Below are positions 11,301 to 22,939 of a DNA stretch of 49,119 bases, piece by piece. Every line of letters starts with the position of its first letter. The first letter of the stretch is position 1. The notes under the pieces are model-generated. The model ran no database searches and was not told where the DNA came from. It was given only the letters and a program-made list of their open reading frames with translations. The stretch covers positions 1 through 49,119 of the forward strand of contig JAANBB010000309.1 of NCBI GenBank assembly GCA_014621425.1. The letters are read 5' to 3'. Made by a program: the position numbers and the translations under genes. Source of the DNA: Cylindrodendrum hubeiense. Taxonomy: Eukaryota; Ascomycota; Sordariomycetes; Hypocreales; Nectriaceae.

Positions 11301-14300
11301 GAGAGGTGTCGAGATCCTTGATCTTCTCACCCATATAACCAAGAACATCGACAACAGTTGAAATCGTTTCTGGGGCAAGCTTACACTCGAAATCGTCGCT
11401 GCTGAAGTTGAAGGACCAGGTTTCCTTTCCATCATCGCCCATGGTGGAGCTAGCAGAAACTGTAACTCCCACTCCAAGGCTGCCACACGATCTCATGGAG
11501 CCCTCCTGGCCTCTTCGAATGTCAAGACCGATTTGACTCAAATTCACATGTAGCTCGGGATATTTGAGAATTGGCCCCTCCGCTTCGTGTCGATTGGAGG
11601 CATGTAGATGAGCTCTATCCAAAGAAAAGAGTACACGAGCAAGTGGCTCGACCTCTGACTTCAAGGACGTGTTGGCAAACACATGTAGGCCAGCCAGGGT
11701 CATGTGAACGTTGTAGACAAGTTTCAGGTTCGGTTCAGTTGCTGGAGCGACTTGGTTGGGTGTGTCGGTTCCATCTGAGCCAAAGATGTCAGAGATATGT
11801 CCCTTGATGAGCTTGGTTTGCTGCTGCAACTCCTGGATGGCACTGGAAATTTGTGGCTTGTTCAATGCAGTGAGTAGACTGTAGACTGCGGAGGCGTCCA
11901 GCTGCACAACTTCAAGTGATGAGAGAACCGTGACAGAATGCTCAGTCTGGCCAATATGACTTGTGATGCGGCCATTGGTTGGAGGGATTTGCAGGAGGGA
12001 GATGCTGCGAGGCTCATTTCTGACGTTGATCTGCATCTCGTGGTAGTTTTCCTTGACATCAAAGTCGAAAATGAGTTCCTTTCCAAAGTTCGCTGCGGCT
12101 GCCGCTCGTGCAACAGTTCCAGTAATCTTGTACGTCAAGGATTGAAGGACAGGAACAGAGATGCTGTACTCGTCCAGGAACATGGCAATGTTGACCCTTA
12201 CGCTAGAAAGGCGTTCCGACATCCTCTTGAGCTCTCTTCGTGGCTTTGGCTTTGGCGATGTGACCAACTGACTCTTCAGACGATACAGTTGGGTGATTTC
12301 GTCACGGAACAGAAGGTCGGCGACTTCCAAGAGTCCAATAGGATCTTCCTTGACAGCAAATGTCATGCTTCTACTGCTCGCAGTCGCTTTCACAGTATGG
12401 CACGACACTTCGTCAGTTTCTTGGACCTCGTGAGACAGGAACATGCTCGGCTCCCGCAGTTGCGACATGCCAAGAAGATGGGAATTGCTATGCAGTGTCG
12501 ATGTTACCGCATTGCAGTTCATCACGAAGTTGATGGACTCTGAGCTCTCTTGTCCACTATGAAGGAGAAGAGACGCCTGAAGCCCATGGCTGAGAGTCTT
12601 CGAGTTGAGGTTGATAGTCTCCACCTCGATAGATCCTCTCGTCACTTCGAGTACCACGTGAATTGGGGGCAAGGCACCGGGCTTCGCTTTCAATTGACGC
12701 TTGGGAACCACAGCTGTTGGGCTCGGTTGAGGTTGGCTTCGGCTCTTGTTGTAAAGCCGCAGTATATCCTCTGCAAGCTCACAAAGCTCCCAGTTCAAGT
12801 TTATTGCCGCCTCGGAGCAGCATAGGTTGAGAACCGTCAGGGGTTTGTCTGCCCTTCCGGGTTCTGTCAAGTTTTCCGCCGGGTCAATCTTCTGTTGATC
12901 GATTCTTGCAGCCAAATCGACGAAGCCGATTTTGTTTTGCTTCGGACCTGGGTCAAGTACGAAGTGCATTTCGCCAAGCCTACAAGCACCGAGAATTGGG
13001 ATCTGGTCACTGGGCTTCGTCGTTGCATCCCCGATTTGGCCAAAGATAGCCTTCAGTAACAGAGACTCCGTCAGATTCTCCAGATCCCAGCCGCGCCATC
13101 GCTCAAAGGCTTCAACTACAAACTCAGTTGCATCATCTGGCAGAGTTGGAATACCATTCCGGCACTGCTGGATCAGCTGATACCGAGAGTGCGCATCCAT
13201 GGATGTCCAGATTTGACGCAGCCGCATTGCTAGTTTCCAGGAATCAAACGTCCGAATATGCTCGTTCGTCGACCGAAGTACGGCAGAGGGGCGAACCAAG
13301 AACGATGGGTCGTTGGTCGATTGCCCTTCTTCGAGGAGGCGATAGGTGAAGTATTTCTGGCATGTTTCGTGTTTTGTGATAGTCTCTGAGAGCAACTGTT
13401 TCAGGTCGGTCGCGATGGTCCCCGTACGATGAATCAGGGAAGCGAGGTATTCAATCTTGCCAGAAGCTGTGCTCCCAACAATTGAACCGACATCGGCGTC
13501 GATGTATCTGACATCCTTTGAACCAACTGACACAACGACGTTGTCAATCTGAGCCATGACGGCTGCCTGGGGCTCTTGTAGGGAGGATAAACGCTCCGAG
13601 GCAGAAACTTCCGCTGATCCCAATCGTAGGTGAACGGACGTTCTATCATTCAATGTCTCCGGCTTGAAAGGATCCTCCCAATTAGTAGTAGTTCGTGTGA
13701 CCAATGCCACTTTTAATATCGTAAGGTCATATTGATCTTGCTCGTCACTGGATGGCTCCGAGGGGTCAGACACCGTCGAGTTCAAAAGACGGAAGCTGGC
13801 CTTCGGCACCCTGACCAAAATATCCCTGATCTTCCCTCGAGTGCCACGCTCCTTCTGGAGGTCGAAGATTTGAGTCATGGCATCAACTTGGAAGGCATCC
13901 AGCAAATCATCGGGCTCGTTTGGCTGCAGTGCATCTAAGAGTGAGGCTGCATAGCGAATGGACGTCGGGTTGGCAAAGGCCGAGATACCAGAGGGGAATT
14001 CAATCAGGGCGCTCATGTACGGATGCTCCTCGCTGAGATTGTTCGGGTCAATGTCATCCAGCTCGGCAAATGCTCTTCCGAACACATCAGCTTCATCGCC
14101 CTCTTCAATGCTTTGGAATGGGACCTCGTCAGCGTTTGGTTGCAAGCCTTGGAGTGGAAAGTGCGGTGCGACGTATTGGCTCGAGAAGGCAACAGAGGAA
14201 TGGGCCTGGTTCTCCCTCATGGCGTGTTCTCCAATTGACATATGTCCAAACGACCCCTGAGATCCTCTTTGTCTCAACGAGGGCCGGTTGTCCGCCGATG

Positions 14301-17300
14301 CGGACCTAGGATCAAGGTGGCTATCCGGCTTTGACCTAGAACGAGGTCGGTGTTGACTTTGAGCAAGAGAGAGGAACGAGCTTTTATGGCTAAGGCCTCG
14401 TGACCGACGAGACGCGAATGTTCGGTAGGAGTCCTCTTCGCCACCTCCCTCGACAGCGACAGAAGGGTGCGGTGGCGGGGGTGCGCATTGAGCAGGAGGA
14501 TCTACTTGCTCTGGGATGAGCTCATCGAGGTAATTTGGCAACACAAGAAACTCGGCGCGATGTGTTCTCTGATCTTCTCGCTGCACCAGTTCCTGTTGAA
14601 GCTTCCTCTCGTCACTGAAATGAAACTTCCGTCCAACGACTGCAAGATGTACGGCGGTTCGCAGGTATGCCTCTGTGTCCACGGGGTGTTGGTATCTTGA
14701 CTTCTGTTGTCTTCCAGCTGACTCGGCGTTTACGCATGAAACCTGGATATTCGGTATGTTGATGTTTGCGCGTTTCGAGTAGTGTGATCGAGCCCAATCA
14801 TTGTAGTTGACATCAATGGCATCAGTTGACAGGAGGAAAGCTGCTTCGTCAACATGAAGCCAAACTCGAACCGAGTCAACGTTGACCCGAGCGAAGGTGA
14901 TGTCATAGAAAACCAAGGATGAGTATGGCACCAGAGCATTTTCATTGTCGTCAAAGGAGAAGTCAAGTCCTTTCGCTCCCCTCACAAGTGCAACAAGGAA
15001 ATCAGCGGTACATTCACCACTGACAGCGCCAACGCCAACATCCCAATTACACAGGTAGGCAGGCTCCGACGGCGGAAGGCCAAGAAGCTTATGTCCGAAA
15101 AGGCGCACGCCATCGATAAAGAGCTGAGTGTTGGATGCCGACATGCCAGGAGAGTCTAGCTCTCCTTCTGCATTTCCTAACGATACGCTCACCGGGCTCA
15201 CATCGATTTCCAGCTCCATGAAGTAGTTTGTGAACCGCATATCAACGGAAATGCTTGCTATTTCGGCCTGGATAAAGCGATTGGCGGAGTAGAGATTTGT
15301 CGGTAGCATGAGCCTGAGGTCGTCCACCTTGACTCCCAGAATGACGTCGAGGTCATTAGACTTCTTGTGGGGGGGTTGATTGGTGTCCTCCGCATCAGGA
15401 TTCTTTTCCTTCAACAAAAGCTGCTCTTGATATTCGTTGAGTGTCTTGAAGTGGACACAATCGCCGAAATAATTGTCCTTCAGGAGGATAGCATAACGGA
15501 CAAAGAACCCGTATAAATAAGCGTAAGGAGATTGCCCACGAACGTTCAGCGTCAATGTATCGGTATTCGCCGATGACGTTGTTGCGTTATAGTGGTAGCC
15601 TCCGTCAACAACGAGGCCTTCTATGTGGCCAAGATCCCGGGAAGAGAGGAAAGCAGCGTGAGTATTCCATTCTGGAACCTGGAGTGTGAGATCCAGTGAA
15701 TCGGCACGCACATCGAAAGGAATTGAATTCTTGCTGGGTCGAAATGTGTCGATGGGGATACATAACTGAGCCGTTAGGGAGGGGCTGGAAAGAATGAAGT
15801 ATGTGTTATCCTTTATCTCTGTTGCCTTATCGATGATGTTGGCCTCGTTGACGTTCAGGTAAAGCTTTAGGGATTGCAGATTGAGGTTCACGTGGTATTT
15901 AAACGGCGTGAAGACGAGATATTCTGCGGGTGGCCCATTTGTCCAGTCATCAACCAAATCGGTCAAGAGAAAGATGTGGTCTCGCAAGATGAACAGCTCC
16001 ATCTTATCACTGGTGATGTTGAAGTACCAATTCCTCAACCCGTTCCAGGAAATAGGATTAGAAAGATCGCAGGAGATTCGTTGCGCCCCAGATCGCCAGA
16101 GTAAGTCATGGTTGACGCTACTCCACAGCTCGGAACTCGGCAAGTTGATATCGAGGGCGGTAGTATACCCCGTTGCGCTAGCCAACATGTCCATGTTGAA
16201 TTTCACTGTGGAATTTGCAGGTACCTTTACTTCCAACCAGCCTGCCGGGCGGGACTGAGTCGCATCACCCTTGCTGTCCTTCTTTGCTCGGGTTCTTTGT
16301 TTCCGTTTCGTGGGAACCTTCTGATGCTTCATCTGAGGCTCCTTGCCGCGCCAACGCCAGTTCTTAGACTCCTCCCTAATGGGAACCCTCAGAGTGATGG
16401 CATCATCCATTTCGACGTACAACTTGAACTGTGTAGGGACTCTCCAGGCCCCAGATTCCAATGGTTGGGCTGGTGTGGCATCTTTACAGAGGCTTGGGAA
16501 GAAAAACCGCTGCAAATCTGCGCGTTGACGATCTGCCCATGGACCATAGTTCATTGTACCGCCCTTGATGGAAAAGTCCATGCCCCAAGCCGGAGGCTCG
16601 TTACCATTGATATTGATCGGGAACGCTTTATCTTTCCGAAGACGATCTTGGTGGGTGACCTTTCCAACAGCATCCCAGTACACGGTCAGGGTCGCCTCGG
16701 GACTGTCGAGGACGGTTGACACGGCGGCATACTCAACAGAAGCCCAGCGAGCCCGGTCATCTTGGTCGCGATCGTCAAGATATCGGGTCAATCCTTGCCA
16801 CTGACTTACACCAGGAACTTGTGAAGCAGCTGTGTTGATTCCATTCCGTGAGTCAGTTGAGAAAGATTCCACAGATCGTCGCCAGTAAGGTACCAAGTTG
16901 CGGAGTGAGTTGAGGGCCCTGCGGCGGTGATGACGGAAAAGGGACCTTTTAGGTATGACTTCCCGCCCTTCGGTGTTGTCCCGGTCGCGAGTTGCCCGAC
17001 AGACCTGATCCTCTTTGAAATCTTCGTTATCCTTCATTTCGACCACAGGGTGTTTGAGCTTGACCTTGAAGGTCTGTCGGTAAGGGTCAGGAGTTGACGT
17101 CTCTGAGGCGTCCACGTCAACGGACATTGAATCCGCTTTGGCAACGAGTATGCCCTTGGTATTCTCATTCCCCATTACAACGGCCGCTTTGTGGCATTCG
17201 ATATGGAACGGAAGCAGCTGGATTAAGAATGGCAGCTCGGGATCACATCCAGCATTGGGTTGCTCGTCATCATCAGCGCTCCCAAACCCGGTGGTGGAGC

Positions 17301-18044
17301 GCCGGTAGGTGAATATCCCATGGTCATCTGGACCAGTTTTCTCGTTAGACCCCTGGCCCCCTTGGCCTTGGGCCTCCGCTCCCGCTTCATTGCCCATCGG
17401 TCGTTTGAGTCCGCGGGACCTCATTGTAGTTCCGTCCTTTTCTGATATTCCACTGGAGCGGGACTCCGGGTCGAGTTCCTCGCTGAGGCTGCGGAGGACT
17501 CCATCGTATGCTGGGCTGCGATTGTACACGAACCACTCTAGGCCAATCAAGTCGACATGAATTCGGCATGGTAGTTGCGCATTCTTCTCTTTGCTAATTG
17601 CCGAGGGATCCGCTTCCGACTGGCGGGAGTTGATTATATCCGCATCTCGAACTCGGCGTAGCCAATACCGCCAGGTAATGTAGCCGTGCTGGACCATGAA
17701 TGTCTCGTTTTGGCCATGGTATCGTAAACCAGTGAAGAATATTCGGCCTCCGAGGAGGGATATTTGTACCGCCCGCACATCGATGTATACACGGTACCAG
17801 TGCCAGGTCCATGTTCGGATACCGTACGAGACGATGGATGCGAAGACTCGGTTGAAGTAGAGGAGGAAGAAGACGGAGAGGACGCCGCACAGGGCCACGA
17901 AGATGAGGAACTCGCTACAAACAGTGCATGTCAGCTTGTAGCCAGGCAAGAGTCGCACAGAGGGGCGGCATACTAATTGAATTTGGGGTTTTGATCATGC
18001 CTTGCTGCGATGCTAGCAACGGAGTCCAGCAGCGTGGTATTCAT
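8347..18044 (-). CDS. csf1: Csf1, fungal BLTP1/Tweek-type bridge-like lipid-transfer protein
   Basis: The model has two exons, complement(8347..17914, 17974..18044), giving 3212 residues; yeast Csf1 is about 2950. Exon 1 encodes 23 residues plus two bases of codon 24. The 59-nt intron starts gtatgc, holds gctgac and ends tttgtag. Splicing restores FNYEFLIF running into a membrane anchor at about residues 26-45, followed by the family-typical segment YRVYIDVRAVQISLLGGRIF. An in-frame ATG at 17958 lies inside the intron, so a model starting there would carry a false N-terminus. The rest is one uninterrupted 9.6 kb exon of repeating beta-rich sequence, as expected for a rod with a hydrophobic groove, and a C-terminal region of the FSA_C type. 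Family members are anchored in the ER and carry phospholipids to partner membranes; in yeast Csf1 is linked to low-temperature growth and GPI-anchor lipid supply. The gene is divergent from the TMEM184-like gene, 836 bp apart. The identification is strong; the start is well supported. Confidence 0.95.
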
Positions 18045-18880
18045 GGTGGATGGTGCTCCCGCAGCTCCGTAGGCTGGTCAAGAGAGGTGTCACGTCATCT
18101 GGGTCGCAGGTTCGCTGGCATTGAAACAGTCGCGCGCAAAGGACGTATAGCGAAAGTCGGCGGGCGAAGCATCTCCTGGCTGATGCGAGTCGGTCAGGAG
18201 CCGTCAGGTCATGGAAAGGTCGGCTCGCGACGCGGTTGAGAGCATCTCTCCATCCATCCCCTGCAATTGCGAGGCCAGGGCCCAACCAAAAGGGACTGGC
18301 TACAGGGGTTACGGGGGACCACAGGGTCCGCGGGGCCAATCCACAGTGCGCTACACCTGCGCTGGCTTCGCTAGGCAACCGGGTTGCAGCGCCCCACCCT
18401 CCTAAACGCAGCCGCGTCAAGCTCCCGAGGCCTGCCCCTATAAGCCGCCAGGGGACGAACCACTGGTCGCTAAGAAACCGCTAATTACCTGCTCGTGCAC
18501 CTTCACACCCAGACGCCTTAGCTTGAGCAAGGGAGTTACCTAGTTGCGAGCAAGCGGCGCATGAACCATAATCCCGTACCGACTCCAGGCTACGAACTCC
18601 TGGTTAGCATCGGCGATTACCTGCTTCGGGAGCCAACACGACACGACTTCGACTCCCAAGAGGTTGCGAGCCTCGACGTTGTCGTCATCACTAGGCATAC
18701 CACCCGTCACCACTAAGCTGCCGGCGCCCACGTCATCACCTAAAGCTCTTCGAACGCCCTCTTCCTCTCCCCCGAAAGCCTCGACGACAGCGCCGACGTC
18801 GCGCTCCTCAGTCATGTACTAGGACGCGCCAGACGAACTGCGGGATACAACACAGCCTCTCCGCCCGGTCGCGCATCACA
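18045..18880. promoter_or_regulatory. Shared divergent promoter region, csf1 / TMEM184-like gene
   Basis: These 836 bases separate two start codons pointing outwards. I see no clear TATA box on either side. A 91-codon minus frame at 18540-18815 and a complementary 51-codon plus frame from an ATG at 18561 both look somewhat protein-like, but neither has enough support to call. Confidence 0.6.
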
Positions 18881-20742
18881 ATGGACAGCTACGCCGACAC
18901 CATGGCGGACGGTGGCACCGGCCAGAAGCTTACCAATGCCACCATCGTGGTATCCGGCGTCGCGTCGCTGATAGCGACGGCCATGTCTATCGTGTAAGGA
19001 CCCTGCGCTATTCCTTCATCCAGCTGAGGACCATGGCTAACCGGTATCTCCAGCTCCATCTTCCTTCAGGCGAAAAACTACCGAAAACCTCTCCTGCAGA
19101 GATACGTCGTCCGAATCCTTCTCATGGTCCCCATCTATTCGATAGCTTCCTGGACGAGCATGATCTCCCTAAAAGCCGCCGCATTCCTCGACCCGGTACG
19201 CGACATCTACGAGGCCTTTACCATCTATACCTTCTTCCAGCTGCTTATCAATTACATCGGCGGCGAGCGCGCCCTTATTGTCATGATGCACGGCCGAGCG
19301 CCAGTTCAGCATCTCTGGCCAATGAATCATGTCTTGCCCAAGGTTGATATATCGGATCCTTACACTTTCCTATCCATCAAACGTGGTATTCTGCAGTATG
19401 CCTGGCTGAAGCCGATTCTTGCCTTGGCAGCTATTATCATGAAGGCCACTGGAACGTACCAGGAAGGATACATTGGACTTACCTCGGGCTACCTCTGGAG
19501 CGGCATCGTCTATAATCTGAGTGTCTCCCTGAGCTTGTACTCACTCGGTCTATTCTGGGTCTGCATGCACCGCGATCTACAGCCCTTCAGGCCGGTCCCA
19601 AAATTCCTGTGTGTCAAGCTCATCATTTTTGCGTCCTACTGGCAAGGATTCTTCCTCTCAATCCTAGTCTGGTTAAATGCCATCCCCGATAGCGTCGAAG
19701 GCTACACACCAGACAACCTGGCAGCCGCCATACAGGATGCCCTAATTTGCATTGAGATGCCCATGTTTGCCATAGCTCATTGGTACGCGTTCTCTTGGCA
19801 CGATTTTGCGGATGACAACATTCTATCCGCACGAATGCAACTGAATCACGCTTTCCGTGATGCTTTCGGCATCAGAGATTTGATCGAGGATTCCAAACTC
19901 ACCTTCAGTGGAGACAGCTACGGATACAGGGTGTTTGACTCTGGGGACAAGGTCATGGCCCACGAAGACTCCAAGTCGAGAATAGCGAGACTTAAGGAAG
20001 GTATGCGCTACGAACGAGGTGGTAAAGGAAAGTATTGGATCCCCAAACCTGGCGAGATCAACACGACGACCCCGCTCCTCTCATCTAACGGAGAGGCGAG
20101 CTCAACCCGTCCGGATCAAATGAATGAAAACGCCCATGGCACCTTTGATGACCCTCAGATCGACGCGGATGAGGAACGTCTCTATGACATGGCACGACAG
20201 CTCGAATATGGAGATTGGAATGTAAGTACGAAGTCTGCCCGCGATAGACCATTGCTGACCATGAGTTGTAGTATCCTGTTATCACAGCCAGCGAGCCGTT
20301 GAGAAATCGATACCGCTCCGCAAGGAGCTTCGGTTCTAGGTCTCCTTCCTACACGCCACCCGTAAGGTCACCAGCAGTGACCAGATCGCCCACGGGTGCT
20401 CCCACAGATGCTCCTACAGGCAAAGGCAAGCAAAGGATCACCCAGCCCGAACCCCAGGCCGTAGTTCCGATCAAAAAGAAGAAGAAGGCCAAGAAGGTTG
20501 TGAAACATGAGGAGCCGAATCCATCCCAGCTTGGGCTTGAGCAGGGTCCTCCACCAGAGCCTAGCCCAACGCGTGGCGGCTATGACGGAGTGGAAAGCCC
20601 TATCAACGAAGAAGTCAGTGAGTGGGGTAGCAGTGCTCAACCTCAACCTCAGCAGGAAGAAGAAGACTACATGTCAAGATACCAAGCAACAGGCAACGAC
20701 GGCTTTGGGAATGTCTGGGGGAGAGACGAAGAATCTAGGTGA
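18881..20742 (+). CDS. TMEM184 / organic solute transporter Ost-alpha family membrane protein
   Basis: Three exons, 18881..18993, 19054..20221 and 20272..20742, give 583 residues. Intron 1 (60 nt) runs gtaagg to tctccag and restores a frame reading SIVSIFLQAKNYRKPLLQRY; intron 2 (50 nt) runs gtaagt to ttgtag and restores GDWNYPVITASEP. The first about 300 residues carry roughly seven hydrophobic segments and the Solute_trans_a (DUF300) pattern, including YIGGERALI, the helix around FWVCMHRDLQPFRPVPKFLC, and AIAHWYAFSWHDF. The C-terminal half is hydrophilic, with a basic cluster IKKKKKAKKVVKHEE near residue 494 followed by acidic sequence, so it is likely a cytosolic tail. Fungal members act at vacuolar or endosomal membranes in the cases I know of, but the substrate is unclear; transport is inferred from the family. 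It is divergent from csf1 and convergent with the methyltransferase gene. Confidence 0.92.
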
Positions 20743-21562
20743 AGTTTGAACTTGTTTATACCAGATACCCTTTAGTCTACCGCAGAAGGGTGTCGTCTGG
20801 GATGCATAGCGAGGAGTTTATGGTTGATCTGTATCTGTATCTGTAGTAGGAGGAAGACTAGATTTATCTTGGATCAATATGTATGAAGGTGCGGACTGTT
20901 TGCGAGAAAGCACATCCTTGTATATTCTACGTATTGGTCTGGTTGGCAAATGCGTCTGGCTTTTCCGAACACATGTTGCTCCCGTCCTACGAGGTTTACT
21001 CAATGTCACTAAAAACAGGAGTATCCCCATTTCTGTTGGTTTGCCCCAGACCTCAAATTCCTTTCTTCACATGTTACGGATACCTTTCACACTGCGACTC
21101 TGCTTGAGAGTCATATGAAGCTACTGATATCTTTTCCGAACCCCTTGACACACTGCAGCATTGTCTAATTGCCATTTCCAGGGTCAACTTTGTAGACAAG
21201 TGATGACTTACGAAGTGAGTAGGTATCCCTGGCAAGCCGCCGCTTGCTTCTCGACTGTGATTCTAGCCGGGTAGGCGCACTATAGTTGAAGACCAAATAT
21301 GTAACTGTACAGGGTAGGCAAGTGACATAATCACCGTATTTCATCAACCCAACAAAGACGATGTAAACCGATTCGATACATCAGTTGGACTTGACTATAA
21401 ACAACTTGTGCAATCATCTAAGTTCTTCTTCTAAACATACGTCGTATAAAGTTCCCCGTTTTTGTCTATGGAATGTGACACCCCATGTCTAACCGTCAAC
21501 CACATCACCAAGATTCCGTATTTCTTTCCCCAAAAAAAACACCCCGGTATCCAAAATAAGAA
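20743..21562. other. Convergent intergenic region, nothing coding seen
   Basis: About 820 bases between two stop codons, AT-richer than its surroundings. It should hold both 3' UTRs. The short ORFs here have no family features. Confidence 0.6.
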
Positions 21563-22357
21563 TCAAACCTTCTTCTTAATTACGTACCCATAGTAATCAA
21601 ATGAGCCCCCTCCTCCTAGAACCTGCATTTCTAAGTCCCAGATGCCGTCTGGGTTTAGGAGAGGTTGGATGAAATGTGGTTGTCTGAACGTGATGTAGAG
21701 AAAAACCCCGTCATCTTTTAGTACTCGATGGGTCTTGATGATGATTACTTAGAATAGGTGCACCGGGGCCTTCGGATATGGTGAGAAACTTACGTCTTTC
21801 ATATATCGACTGGTGTTGTCCTTGACCTCATCTGGGGGACTCCAAGGGCTTCCATAAATCATGGCATCAAGAGTCCCCTTATCAAAGGCAACATTGATAG
21901 ACTTATCAGCAATATCAACCATATTACGCACATCAGCAAGCTTCCACTGGATCCCATTGAATTCAGCGTGGCGCTCAGTCATGAGGCTGACAACTGTAGG
22001 AGAGAAATCGACGCAGAGTTGTTGCTTGTAACCACGGGACTCAAGTTCAACGGGAATGACCTATGCGGATGAAGATTTAGCAAGAGTATTCTCGTAAACC
22101 CCGGACGTATGAATCTTATTCATGTGCTGGGGTAATATGAAAGGGTCACTGACACTGTCTCCGGATCCCAGGTGCAGGATGAGTGGGGCATCTTCTGCCT
22201 TTACGCCCTGGGTCTCGAAGAGATTCTTATGGAAAAAGGGCTCTAGATCGGCGAAGGAGCGAAACCACTCATGAGTAGGATCATCTCCATCCGATTTGGC
22301 GTATCGGCTGTCCCAATAGTCGGGACGGCCAAGCGCCTTGTCCTCTTCGACCGTCAT
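21563..22357 (-). CDS. Class I SAM methyltransferase, METTL13/EEF1AKMT4-like
   Basis: Three exons, complement(21563..21733, 21794..22060, 22154..22357), give 213 residues; all junctions are phase 0. Intron 1 (93 nt) starts gtcagt and ends gcatag; intron 2 (60 nt) starts gtaagt and ends catcaag. The N-terminus has the YWDSRY motif that opens this family. The SAM-binding motif I is LHLGSGDS (residues 61-68), split from the following strand by intron 1; an acidic VDFSP follows near residue 85, LADVRNM near 109-115, and the diagnostic DKGTLDA at about 128-134. Spliced exon 3 supplies the last strands, HRVLKDDGVFLYITFRQPHF. Animal relatives methylate lysines or the N-terminus of translation elongation factor 1A; the substrate here is inferred only at family level. 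The protein is a short, single-domain form. It is divergent from the zinc-finger factor (582 bp). Confidence 0.88.
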
Positions 22358-22939
22358 GACTCTAACGAGAATGTAGTTTTTCGCATGGACGAGGGGGATA
22401 GTGGGGTTGACTTTGACCCCTCCAAAACCAAACCGTTGTGATGCTCAGCACTTCGTGGGCACGTGATTATGAATGGGCTACATCTCGGTTCAAGACCAAA
22501 TTCCCATGCTACCTGCGATAATTATATAATCTGTATTAATTGTTTGAAATATACAATGATTTAATAACACGATTGCTAGAATTTTTGAATTTCCAGGACT
22601 ACAACATTTTCGTCCTGTCTCGATCTCGATGGCGATCGTCTTGACTGAATCATCTTTCATGTTCGGAGAATTTTAGCCAATAAAAGTGCATATGTGGTGG
22701 CTCGGAATATCTATAGCCCGGCCTTGACAGGCGGTGTGAGAATTTTGTCGGTCAGTGAGGGCAGAATCTGTGCCACCGTGAAGCCATCACCAAAGCCCAC
22801 CAGCCCTATCCTACCAGCGCCGTGGCCGGCTCATTTCGACCGGACTTCCAATACAGAAATTATAGCGGCGCCGACCCCTTGAACGCTTTGAAGACGGAGG
22901 TTGCAGGCCAGGTGCTTGCAACCACCCCTCCCGAGCGCA
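22358..22939. promoter_or_regulatory. Divergent promoter region, methyltransferase / zinc-finger gene
   Basis: The 582-bp spacer has an AT-rich core at about 22490-22700 flanked by GC-richer ends, as expected for a nucleosome-poor bidirectional promoter. No specific factor site is claimed. Confidence 0.5.

Noticed and set aside
22500..22700. AT-rich stretch considered as a RIP-mutated transposon relic
   Set aside because: Too short, no repeat ends or coding remnants, and its place between divergent starts fits a promoter.
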